Positions 18,400 through 26,848 of a stretch of 64,000 nucleotides of DNA are shown in pieces; the first letter of the stretch is position 1, and each line of letters begins with the position of its first letter. The translations under genes were made by a program, and so were the position numbers. The notes beneath the pieces were generated by a model, which was not told the DNA's origin, made no database searches, and worked only from the letters and a program-made list of their open reading frames with translations. Where the stretch lies: positions 1-64,000 of the forward strand of contig NZ_JBDQQR010000004.1 of NCBI RefSeq assembly GCF_039888675.1, in the 5' to 3' direction. This DNA comes from Mesorhizobium sp. CAU 1732 (GTDB lineage Bacteria > Pseudomonadota > Alphaproteobacteria > Rhizobiales > Rhizobiaceae).

Positions 18400-19842
18400 A
18401 TGAGAATATCGATGAGAACCACCGTTCAAGCGAGTTTTTCGGTCTGGACCTTGATGGCGATGGTCGTAGGTTCCATGGTCGGTGCCGGTATCTTTTCACT
18501 CCCGCAAGCGTTTGGACGAGCTACGGGCCCCTTCGGCGCGATCATCGCGTGGTCAATCGCCGGCGTGGGCATGTTGATGCTCGCCTTCGTTTTCCAATCG
18601 TTGTCGCGTCGTCGGCCGGATCTCGACGCCGGCATCTATGCCTATGCCAAAGCTGGCTTCGGCGACTATCCCGGCTTCCTCTCGGCTCTGGGCTATTGGT
18701 CTGCAGCCTTGTTGGGCAACGTTTCGTATTTCCTGCTTATCAAGTCTACACTCGGCTTGTTCTTTCCAGTCTTCGGTGACGGCAACACGATACCCGCAGT
18801 GGCGACCTCCTCGATCCTGCTCTGGTCCATGCATTTCATTATCCTGCGCGGCATCAGGGAAGCGGCTATCGTCAACACCATCGTCACCGTCGCGAAGATC
18901 ATCCCAATCCTGCTGTTCATCGTGTTCGTGGCCATCGGATTCGAGGCCGACCTGTTTGCAGAGAGCTTTTGGGGAGGCCAGGAAGCCACCTTTAGCGCCA
19001 TCGCCAGCCAGGTGCGCGCCACCATGCTGGTGACCGTGTTCGTGTTCGTCGGCATCGAAGGCGCCAGCGTCTATTCGCGCTATGCCCGAAACCGAGCTGA
19101 TATCGGCATAGCCACCATTGTCGGCTTTATAGGCGTCCTAGGGCTGATGGTGGCGATTACTCTGCTGTCGTATGGCGTTCTCGCCCGCGCCGACCTGGCA
19201 GATCTCAGAAACCCGTCGATGGCGGGGGTACTGGAGGCGGTCGTCGGTCCCTGGGGTGCCCTGTTCGTCGCCGCCGGCCTGATCATTTCGGTGGCAGGCG
19301 CGTATTTGTCCTGGGTTCTGCTCGCGGCCGAGATTCTCTACTCGGCGTCCAAATCCGAAACCATGCCACGGTTCCTGTCAAAGGAGAACCGCAACGGCGT
19401 ACCAGCGAATGCCCTCTGGCTCACCAACATCGTCGTCCAGGCCTTTCTGATAGTCACACCGTTCGCGCAATACGCTTTCACGCTCGCGCTGGAGCTGACC
19501 AGCTCGATGATCCTTGTGCCGTATCTACTCGTGGCGGCCTACGCGTTCAAGCTGGCATGGTCTGGGGAAACATATGCCGACGATATCCGGAATCGACGTG
19601 GAGAATTCATCCGGGCTGGCATCGCTCTGATCTATACCGCCGGTCTGATCTACGCGGCTGGCGCGAAGCATCTGCTTCTTTCGGCCGCCATATATGGACC
19701 AGGCACGATCCTCTATTTCATCGCGCGCCGCGAACAGAACAAGACTGTTTTCACCTTCCCGGAGATGGCGCTGTTCGCGATCGCCGCGATCGGCGCAGGT
19801 GCCGCGATCTTGGGCATCGTCTACGGCAGCCTCAGCATCTGA
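18400..19842 (+). CDS. APC-superfamily basic amino acid/polyamine antiporter (ArcD-like), paralogue 1
   Basis: 480 residues, about 13 hydrophobic segments. TM1 carries MVVGSMVGAGIFSLPQAFG, the GAG(I/S)F substrate-binding loop of APC antiporters. YAKAGFGDYPGF, LTNIVVQAFLIVTP and a C-terminal FIARREQNK are shared almost unchanged with the next gene. The family exchanges arginine for ornithine or agmatine. Ligand choice within it is not visible. An internal ATG at 18412 is an alternative start. The gene is divergent from the exported desuccinylase-like gene and about 225 bp upstream of the second antiporter. Confidence 0.85.
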   Translation: MRISMRTTVQASFSVWTLMAMVVGSMVGAGIFSLPQAFGRATGPFGAIIAWSIAGVGMLMLAFVFQSLSRRRPDLDAGIYAYAKAGFGDYPGFLSALGYWSAALLGNVSYFLLIKSTLGLFFPVFGDGNTIPAVATSSILLWSMHFIILRGIREAAIVNTIVTVAKIIPILLFIVFVAIGFEADLFAESFWGGQEATFSAIASQVRATMLVTVFVFVGIEGASVYSRYARNRADIGIATIVGFIGVLGLMVAITLLSYGVLARADLADLRNPSMAGVLEAVVGPWGALFVAAGLIISVAGAYLSWVLLAAEILYSASKSETMPRFLSKENRNGVPANALWLTNIVVQAFLIVTPFAQYAFTLALELTSSMILVPYLLVAAYAFKLAWSGETYADDIRNRRGEFIRAGIALIYTAGLIYAAGAKHLLLSAAIYGPGTILYFIARREQNKTVFTFPEMALFAIAAIGAGAAILGIVYGSLSI

Positions 19843-20067
19843 GCCGCAATATCCTTCCTACACCCTGGGGAGAATTGCGCGTCGCGTTTTGTTTCTCCCC
19901 CGAACGGCCGATAGCCCGAGCCGTGCCCGCGACATTTGAACGGATTGCACAGTCATGGGATTCTGTACCGGTCACTGCATCTCGCAATCAGCGTTATAGT
20001 AATCTCCGAGACGATTGCTCAAGACCATAATTTTATTCAGGAAATAGCGTCGAAAGGCGGAGGGAAC

Positions 20068-21501
20068 ATGGCATCGAAAACTACCCAGAAACTGTCGCTG
20101 TTCGCTCTTACCAGCATGGTCGTGGGCTCGATGGTAGGCGCGGGAATCTTCAACCTTCCCGGCCGGTTCGGCGCCGCCACCGGTCCTTTCGGCGCGATCA
20201 TCGCGTGGGCCATAGCCGGAACCGGCATGTATATGCTGGCGCGCGTCTTTCAGGCGCTCGCACAGAAGCGGCCCGACATCGACTCCGGCGTCTTCGCCTA
20301 TGCCAAGGCCGGCTTCGGCAACTACATGGGGTTCCTTTCGGCCTTTGGATACTGGCTCGGGAGCTGTCTGGGCAACGTCTTCTACTGGGTTCTGATCGGA
20401 TCGACCCTGGGCCGCTTCTTTCCTGGCATTTTCGGGGATGGCAGCAGCGCCATTGCAATCGTCGTGTCGCTGATCGGCATCTGGGCCTTCCACTTCCTGA
20501 TTCTGCGCGGTGTCGAACAGGCAACGTTCATCAATACGATCGTCACCATCGCCAAGATTGTTCCGATCCTTGTCTTCATCCTTGTGCTGTTCTTCTACTT
20601 CAATGCCAGCCAGTTCGGCGAGAATTTCTTCGGTGGTGCTGATATGCCGCCAAAGACGCTGTTCGCGCAGGTGCGTGACACCATGCTGATCACCGTGTTC
20701 GTATTCCTCGGCATCGAAGGCGCGAGCGTCTATTCGCGCTTCGCCAAGGAGCGCTCCGACGTCGGCAAAGCGACGATCCTGGGTTTTGTCGGCGTCACCG
20801 GCCTGATGGTGGCGGTCACATTGCTACCCTACGCGGCCCTTCCGCAATCGGCGATCGCCGCCGTCCAACAGCCCTCGCTCGCCACGGTGTTGGAAGCCGT
20901 TGCCGGGCACTGGGGCGCTGTTTTCATCTCCATCGGTGTGCTCGTCTCGGTGCTGGGCGCCTATCTCGCCTGGTCGCTGATTTGTGCCGAAGTTCTTTTC
21001 GCAGCGGCGAAGTCGGAGGACATGCCGAGATTATTCGCGGCGCAGAATGGAAACAAGGTCCCGGCTAACGCCTTGTGGCTGACGAACATCGTCGTGTCGC
21101 TGTTTATCATCTCGACCTATTGGTCTCGCGACGCCTTCAACTTCATGCTCGATATGACGAGCGTCACGGCGCTGCTGCCGTATCTGCTTGTCGCCGGCTA
21201 TGGAATCCTGCTGGCCCGGAGCGGGGTCGGCTACGAGACCACACCGGGGGAACGCGGCCGCGATCAGGTTTTTGCGTGGATAGCGGCCATCTACACGATC
21301 TTCATGTTCTTCGCCGCCGGGCTCAAATACGTCCTGCTTGTCGCCGTTCTCTTCGTTCCAGGAACGATCCTCTACGTCTGGGCGCGGCGGGAGCAGAAAT
21401 TGCAATTGTTTACGATGCCCGAGCTCGTTGTCTTCGCGGTCACTGTTATCGCCGGACTGATCGGTTTTTACGGCCTGGTGACTGGCCTCATCACACCTTA
21501 A
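20068..21501 (+). CDS. arcD: Arginine/ornithine-type antiporter (ArcD-like), paralogue 2
   Basis: 477 residues from ATG 20068, set by GGCGGAGGG upstream. An open frame reaching 19936 is not needed. It has the same architecture as the previous gene (SMVVGSMVGAGIFNLPGRFG, YAKAGFGNYMGFLSAFGYW, LTNIVVSLFIISTYW). It is 18 bp upstream of arginine deiminase, so cotranscription is nearly certain and the substrate is most likely arginine. Because no ornithine carbamoyltransferase gene is present, the counter-substrate may be citrulline rather than ornithine, which is inference. Confidence 0.85.
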   Translation: MASKTTQKLSLFALTSMVVGSMVGAGIFNLPGRFGAATGPFGAIIAWAIAGTGMYMLARVFQALAQKRPDIDSGVFAYAKAGFGNYMGFLSAFGYWLGSCLGNVFYWVLIGSTLGRFFPGIFGDGSSAIAIVVSLIGIWAFHFLILRGVEQATFINTIVTIAKIVPILVFILVLFFYFNASQFGENFFGGADMPPKTLFAQVRDTMLITVFVFLGIEGASVYSRFAKERSDVGKATILGFVGVTGLMVAVTLLPYAALPQSAIAAVQQPSLATVLEAVAGHWGAVFISIGVLVSVLGAYLAWSLICAEVLFAAAKSEDMPRLFAAQNGNKVPANALWLTNIVVSLFIISTYWSRDAFNFMLDMTSVTALLPYLLVAGYGILLARSGVGYETTPGERGRDQVFAWIAAIYTIFMFFAAGLKYVLLVAVLFVPGTILYVWARREQKLQLFTMPELVVFAVTVIAGLIGFYGLVTGLITP

Positions 21502-21519
21502 ACGAAAGGCAAAGACGTC

Positions 21520-22764
21520 ATGACACAAGACATCCCGTTCGGCGTTCATTCCGAGGTTGGCCAGTTGCGCAAAGTCATGGTGTGTGCGCCCGGCAGAGCC
21601 CACCAGCGACTAACCCCGAGCAATTGTGACGCCCTCTTGTTCGACGACGTGCTGTGGGTCGACAACGCGAGGCGCGACCATTTCGACTTCATGACCAAGA
21701 TGCGTGATCGCGGCGTCGAGGTGGTTGAAATGCACAACCTGCTGGCTGAAACCGTTGCGCTTCCTGAGGCCAGGAAGTGGATTCTGGACAATCAAATCGT
21801 GCCGAACCAGATCGGGCTCGATCTGCTCGACGAGGTCCGCTCCTATCTCGAGGGACTTTCCAACCGCGAACTGGCCGAAACGTTGATCGGGGGTCTCTCG
21901 ACCTACGAGTTTCCCGAGGCTATTGGGGGCGAACAGTTAGCGCTGATCCGCGACGCGGCGGGCGTCAACGAGTATTTGCTGCCGCCGCTGCCGAACACGC
22001 TCTACACTCGAGACACCACCTGCTGGATCTATGGCGGCGTGACGCTCAACTCGCTCTACTGGCCGGCCCGGCACGAAGAGACGATCCTCACCACAGCGAT
22101 CTACAAATTCCACCCCGACTTCGCCGGCAAGGTCAATGTCTGGTGGGGCGACCCGACTGAGGACTGGGGGCTCGCCACGTTCGAAGGCGGCGACGTCATG
22201 CCGATCGGCAAGGGCAACGTGCTTATCGGCATGAGCGAACGGACGTCGCGCCAGGCCATCAGCCAGGTCGCGGCGGCCCTGTTCGAGAAGGGCGCGGCCG
22301 AACGCGTAATCGTCGCGGCGATGCCCAAATTGCGCGCCGCGATGCACCTCGACACCGTCTTCACCTTCGCCGATCGCGACTGCGTGCTGCTCTATCCCGA
22401 TATCGTCAATGGCATTGATGCCTTCTCCTACCGCCCGGACGGCAATGGCGGCGTCGAACTGCATCAGGACAAGGGTACCTTCATCGAGACTGTACGCGAT
22501 GCGCTTGGCCTCAAGAAGATGCGCGTGGTCGAGACAGGCGGCAACGACTACATGCGCGAGCGAACCCAGTGGGACAGTGGCGCCAATCTCGTCTGCGCCT
22601 CGCCAGGCGTTGTCTTCGCCTACGACCGCAACACTTACACCAACACGCTGCTGCGCAAGGAAGGCATTGAAGTCATCACGATCACCGGAGCGGAACTCGG
22701 GCGCGGCCGTGGCGGCGGCCACTGCATGACCTGCCCGATCATCCGCGATGCAGTCGACTACTGA
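21520..22764 (+). CDS. arcA: Arginine deiminase
   Basis: 414 residues, close to the 418 of Pseudomonas ADI. All catalytic regions are visible: [25 protein letters not shown] (active-site Asp), [14 protein letters not shown] (catalytic His and substrate Asp), and [14 protein letters not shown] with the nucleophilic cysteine at about residue 402. The enzyme hydrolyses L-arginine to L-citrulline and ammonia in the cytoplasm. It closes an operon with the antiporter upstream. The usual partners arcB and arcC are absent: the next sequence is a pseudogene. The pathway therefore stops at citrulline locally unless the genes lie elsewhere. Confidence 0.95.
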   Translation: MTQDIPFGVHSEVGQLRKVMVCAPGRAHQRLTPSNCDALLFDDVLWVDNARRDHFDFMTKMRDRGVEVVEMHNLLAETVALPEARKWILDNQIVPNQIGLDLLDEVRSYLEGLSNRELAETLIGGLSTYEFPEAIGGEQLALIRDAAGVNEYLLPPLPNTLYTRDTTCWIYGGVTLNSLYWPARHEETILTTAIYKFHPDFAGKVNVWWGDPTEDWGLATFEGGDVMPIGKGNVLIGMSERTSRQAISQVAAALFEKGAAERVIVAAMPKLRAAMHLDTVFTFADRDCVLLYPDIVNGIDAFSYRPDGNGGVELHQDKGTFIETVRDALGLKKMRVVETGGNDYMRERTQWDSGANLVCASPGVVFAYDRNTYTNTLLRKEGIEVITITGAELGRGRGGGHCMTCPIIRDAVDY

Positions 22765-22966
22765 TCCTGTCCGGCGAGCGCCGCCGCCCGGCTCAATCGT
22801 TGTCGCATGACCGCACCCGCACATGCGCGGATCGGAAACCCGATCGGTTCGTCTCGTCTTTCAAACGGCAGGGGGATCCCTGCCTCGTCAGTTGGACGTG
22901 ACCGGTTTGGAGGGCTGCGCGAAGGCTTTTTCGCGCGCTGCCATCGGGGGTGGCAGGTCGAATGAT

Positions 22967-23720
22967 ATGCTCACTAAGATGTTTGGCCGATCCTGGCGGC
23001 TGGCCTGGCGGCTTGCGCGTCGGCCTCGTCCGGTCTCCTGCGGCCCGTGCCTCCTGCCGGGCGCCGACAAGGTGGTCATGCTCGTTGCGACGACGCGCGG
23101 CCCGGACGAGAATCCGCGTCTCCTCTTCGGAAGGGGAACGGGGCGCTGACGCCTCTTACAGCCGCATCCTCGTGTCGATCTCTCGCGACACGGAGGTCGG
23201 CACGCTCCAGCTTCCGCGCACGCTCTCCGCCGACCCGGCTACGAGTTTCGTGGTCAATTCCGTTAGTCCGGTTTCTCGGGCCGATGTCTTCAAAGCGTTT
23301 CAGACGAGCAAGCCGGGAAAGCGGCAGGCCTTCGTCTTCGTGCACGGATATAACACGCCCTTCGACAGGGCTGTGTTCCGGTTCGCGCAACTGTCGATGC
23401 CAACGCCGTGCCAATCCTATTCTCCTGGCCGTCGCGTGGGCGCCTGCTCGATGGGGTTAAAACGCCCGCGGATCACATTGTTCGTTTCACAAAACGACAG
23501 GGCCCTTCGATTGTCCCGTTTGATCGCACGCGGTGGTACCCGGCTGGGTGCGATCGCCTTGTCACGGGAGGAGTATCGGCGTCAGCTTGTAGGCTTGTCA
23601 GACGTAACTGTCCTGGATCTCAGCGCCTTAAGCTCAGGCGACCGTATCGATCATGCGCTTTATGCCAACAGTCCGGCCGCCGTTCGGCTGATCGGCGATC
23701 GCCTTCTCCATGGCCAGGTA
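22967..23720 (+). pseudogene. DUF900-type alpha/beta hydrolase, frameshifted
   Basis: A lipoprotein-like start (MLTKMFGRSWRLAWRLA) leads to ADKVVMLVATTRGPDENPRLL, then a frameshift near 23140. SYSRILVSISRDTEVGTLQL and AFVFVHGYNTPFDRAVFRF follow in the second frame. PILFSWPSRG is readable only after another shift near 23400. ITLFVSQNDRALRLSRL and the C-terminal DLSALSSGDRIDHALY return to the earlier frame. At least three indels break the gene. DUF900 proteins are exported hydrolases of unknown substrate. The end fuses directly with transporter sequence. Confidence 0.8.
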
Positions 23721-23734
23721 TTCGATGACTGGGC

Positions 23735-24050
23735 CGCCGCAGATGCCGGGATGGCGCTCGACGCCATGGGGTCGGCGGGGATCATGAGCAACACGACGAC
23801 GACCTTGCTTGTCATACCCATAGGAATGAAGGCCGCCGAGAGTATGGATATCTCCCCTCACCCTGTGCTGAAGAGTCTCTGCATCGCGGGTGCTGCGGCG
23901 TTCCTGACGCCAATCGCGACGACATGCAACATGCTCGTGATGGGCCCCGGGGATACATATTCGGTGACTACTGGAAGCTTGGACTGCCGCTCACAATCTG
24001 GTTCTCCGTTGTCGCGGTATTTTTCGTGCCGCTCGTCTGCGGTTCAGACT
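23735..24050 (+). pseudogene. C-terminal remnant of an SLC13-family (dicarboxylate/Na-sulfate) permease
   Basis: IMSNTTTTLLVIPIGMKAAE, SPHPVLKSL and AAAFLTPIATTCNMLVMGPG are diagnostic of the last transmembrane helices of SLC13/DASS permeases. Then a frameshift near 23945 moves the final helix, YWKLGLPLTIWFSVVAVFFV, to another frame. Only about 110 of roughly 450-600 residues remain. It is joined to the DUF900 relic without any spacer, so a deletion fused two degenerate genes. Confidence 0.8.
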
Positions 24051-24247
24051 TCGCCGGACCACGATCGTTGGAAGCAGGCCGAGAGGCTGTGCGAGGAATT
24101 TTTCCTGCCCCAATCGGCAATGACAATGGTTTACATGGGACCTGCGGCACAGTTTTTGGACGCTCCGCCGATTGCAATAACTCTCTAAATCATAAAAACT
24201 CTCTAAGAATACAATATCTTACGCTTTTGCACTTTGGAGATAACAAG

Positions 24248-24532
24248 ATGCGCAAATTTGTCCTCGCTGCTGGCGCGTGCACCCTACTCGTTGCCGGATG
24301 CACCTCGACCGAACAGCGCGTGGCCGGCACGGCCGCGATTGGAGCAGGCACGGGTGCGGTCATCGGCGGCCTCGCGGGAGGTAGCCGTGGCGCGCTTGTC
24401 GGGGCGGCAGTCGGTGGGGGGACTGGCGCCGTTGTCGGCGCCGCGACTGCCCAACGTGAATGCGCGGCACGCGACCGCTGGGGAAACCCGGTCCGTGACA
24501 ACAGAGGGCGGCCGGTCATGGTCCGCTGCTGA
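24248..24532 (+). CDS. Glycine-zipper lipoprotein
   Basis: 94 residues. The start at 24248 follows GGAG. The lipobox VAGCT puts the lipidated Cys at residue 18. The mature part is a glycine-zipper double helix (GAGTGAVIGGLAGGSRGALV, then GAAVGGGTGAVVGAA), as in the YMGG/OmpA-like small lipoproteins that sit in the outer membrane. A short C-terminal tail contains two cysteines. Function unknown. Members are often induced by envelope stress. Confidence 0.75.
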   Translation: MRKFVLAAGACTLLVAGCTSTEQRVAGTAAIGAGTGAVIGGLAGGSRGALVGAAVGGGTGAVVGAATAQRECAARDRWGNPVRDNRGRPVMVRC

Positions 24533-24703
24533 CAGACAAGCTGAAGTGCCGGCGAGAGCAGATGTCCCGACCCGGCACTTCGCCAGTTAAAAAGAAGGTT
24601 GTTAGGTATCCATCCGGCAATCACAACCTGTGCGATCAAGCGTGATTGCGAATCTTCAGTTGTTGAGGCTGTGGGGTGTGCTTCCGGTTCGGAAAGATTG
24701 TCG

Positions 24704-25744
24704 ATGGCGTCACCAAAGGTTCTCGTACCTCTCTGGATCATGGCATTCGTCGCCCTTGTGTGGGTGCTTCAATCCGCTGCGGCGGTGATCGCACCTGTCG
24801 CCAGCGCTTTTTTCATCATAGCGATTGCCTGGCCTCTGCAATGTGGCCTTCAACGGTTTCTCCCGAAACTGGCCGCATTGGCCATCACGGTTTTTATCAT
24901 AGCCTTCGCTTTCCTGGCATTCGCATCAATTACGAGTTGGGGCTTCGGCCGCGTCATCCGTTCGACGGTGGCGGACATCGGTCGCTTTCAGTTGCTCTAC
25001 AGTCAGGTTGCCGCTTGGCTCGAAGGTCATGGCATCGAAATTGGAGGGCTGTGGGCGGAGCATGTCAATGCGGGTTCGATCCTGCGAACGCTCCAGAGCG
25101 TCACCCAGCGCCTGAACACCATGTTTTCGTTCTGGGTCGTGGTGATTGTCTACGTGTTGTTGGGTCTTTTGGACACGGAAACTGTCGGCAGAAACGCCCG
25201 TAAGGCGCTGAGCCCAGGGGCCGCCGCCGTATTAATCGACGGAAGCGCCATCACGGCCTCCAAATTGCGCCATTACATGCTGGTAAGGTCATTGATGAGC
25301 CTGGCGACAGGCCTAATGGTATGGGCGCTGGCAACCGCATTCGGCTTGCGATTCGCGGCCGAATGGGGCGCTATTGCGTTCGCGCTGAACTACATACCTT
25401 TCATCGGTCCGTTCATTGCGACGCTTCTGCCCACCATATATGCCCTTGCGCAATTCGGATCGCCGCAATCAGCCCTGCTGATTTTCGCCGGCCTCAATGT
25501 CATTCAGTTCATCATCGGCAGCTATATAGAGCCACGCGTCGCCGGCTATGCGCTGGCGATCACCCCATTCATCGTGTTGTTCTCGGTATTCTTCTGGGCG
25601 TTCATATGGGGTGCTTTCGGCGCCTTCATAGGCGTGCCGATCACCATCGCGATCCTGACTTATTGCGCGCAAGCGCCGTCGACCCGATGGATCGCCACGT
25701 TGCTGGGTTCTCCAGCTCCGTATTCTGAAGGGCAGCAAAGCTAA
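24704..25744 (+). CDS. AI-2E family transporter (permease)
   Basis: 346 residues from ATG 24704 (MASPKVLVPL). An earlier ATG at 24599 only adds a non-hydrophobic leader. Eight or so transmembrane segments show the family layout: a paired N-terminal hairpin, a long soluble loop (residues about 95-155), then the conserved IAFALNYIPFIGPFIATLLP and YIEPRVAGYALAITPFIVL motifs. The family includes TqsA (AI-2 export) and Na+/H+ antiporters. Its role here is not determined. Confidence 0.85.
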   Translation: MASPKVLVPLWIMAFVALVWVLQSAAAVIAPVASAFFIIAIAWPLQCGLQRFLPKLAALAITVFIIAFAFLAFASITSWGFGRVIRSTVADIGRFQLLYSQVAAWLEGHGIEIGGLWAEHVNAGSILRTLQSVTQRLNTMFSFWVVVIVYVLLGLLDTETVGRNARKALSPGAAAVLIDGSAITASKLRHYMLVRSLMSLATGLMVWALATAFGLRFAAEWGAIAFALNYIPFIGPFIATLLPTIYALAQFGSPQSALLIFAGLNVIQFIIGSYIEPRVAGYALAITPFIVLFSVFFWAFIWGAFGAFIGVPITIAILTYCAQAPSTRWIATLLGSPAPYSEGQQS

Positions 25745-25760
25745 CGATCCGCGGTGGTCG

Positions 25761-26099
25761 CTAGGAGCGCATCGCCCGATACGCAAAGCTGACGAGGCCG
25801 ATCAAAACCGCGCCCCCGATCAGGCCCGCCACCCCGGCGCCGAACAGAATTTCGAGCGTGAGGCCGCTCGTGGCATACGATGCGGCATCGAGAATGCTTC
25901 CCACATAGCCGACAAAGTGGCCAAGCCCCGGAATCTGAGCGGCCAGCAGCGCCAAGACTATTCCGCCAACGGCACCGATCATCGCGATCGTTGTTCGCGG
26001 CAGATCAGTTGCGTGGCTTAGCCTGCCGACCGCCACGGCGCTTGCCGCGCCTACAACAGATTCTATCACAAGCACCAGAACGATCTCGACGCCGTTCAT
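25761..26099 (-). CDS. Small hypothetical membrane protein (112 aa)
   Basis: Three hydrophobic stretches (residues 4-24, 38-60, 83-105) with many small residues. It resembles short inner-membrane proteins of the GlsB/transglycosylase-associated type, but that match is weak. It is convergent with the transporter gene (16 bp apart). No function can be assigned. Confidence 0.6.
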   Translation of the reverse strand: MNGVEIVLVLVIESVVGAASAVAVGRLSHATDLPRTTIAMIGAVGGIVLALLAAQIPGLGHFVGYVGSILDAASYATSGLTLEILFGAGVAGLIGGAVLIGLVSFAYRAMRS

Positions 26100-26206
26100 C
26101 TCACTAGCCTTGCCCAGCAGAAGATGAGGGTTCTTGCATGCTCTTCGCCCAAACGGCTTTGGCAGCGAAGAGGCATCCGGCGCGCCATCACGAACTGGCG
26201 CTCGCG

Positions 26207-26728
26207 CTATTCAGCAGGCGCTGCATCGGGTTCCGAAACGGCAGAAACACGCTGAAGTGCGTCCCGCAGGACTTGCTCCTTGGTTTCGTCAAGCGACGTC
26301 CTGAGTACATGACCGCCAAAGCCCTGGATTTCTTTCAGCACCTTGTCGGCGGTCATATTCTGTATGAGCACGAACAGCGCCGCGTTGCCGGGCTGGAGGT
26401 TGTTCGACAGATCCCGCATGAACTGGTCGTTGACGCCGACATCGGCCAAAGCGCCGCCGAGCGCACCGGATGCGGCGCCTACGGCCATGCCTATCAGAGG
26501 GTTCAGGAACAGGACTCCGACCAGCAAGCCCCAGAAGCTGCCCGATACGGCGCCGGATGCCGTCGTGTTCATAAGTTGATTGAGCTTGACCTTTCCGGTT
26601 TCGGTCTTCGTGGCAATTACCGCATCGCCGATTGTGATCAGGTATTCCTTCTGCAACTCCAGCAGCCGCTGACGGACCTCTTCGGCCTTCTGTTCGTCTG
26701 GATAAACGATGGCAATCAAGTCGGACAT
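26207..26728 (-). CDS. DUF1269 family membrane protein
   Basis: 173 residues. MSDLIAIVYPDEQKAEEVRQ, then YLITIGDAVIATKTETGKVK, a glycine-rich hairpin (GSFWGLLVGVLFLNPLIGMA, GAASGALGGALADVGV) and a soluble domain ending with ALFVLIQNMTADKVL. This is the complete DUF1269/COG4803 pattern, a soluble ferredoxin-like domain split by a membrane hairpin. The family is widespread and uncharacterised, and often appears among stress-induced genes. Confidence 0.85.
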   Translation of the reverse strand: MSDLIAIVYPDEQKAEEVRQRLLELQKEYLITIGDAVIATKTETGKVKLNQLMNTTASGAVSGSFWGLLVGVLFLNPLIGMAVGAASGALGGALADVGVNDQFMRDLSNNLQPGNAALFVLIQNMTADKVLKEIQGFGGHVLRTSLDETKEQVLRDALQRVSAVSEPDAAPAE

Positions 26729-26848
26729 ATGAACTCCTGAGCCGGGGCCTTTTCAACGACCCGAATTTACACGGCGATACGCATAATAAAATGAGACCGG
26801 AGTCCTGTGGATGTGCGTTGGGTGTCAATTTTCTGACAGGCGCCGGCC

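Noticed and set aside
19843..20067. Anaerobic (FNR/Anr) box before the arcD-arcA operon
   Set aside because: I looked for TTGAT-N4-ATCAA and found no acceptable match, so oxygen control of the operon cannot be claimed.
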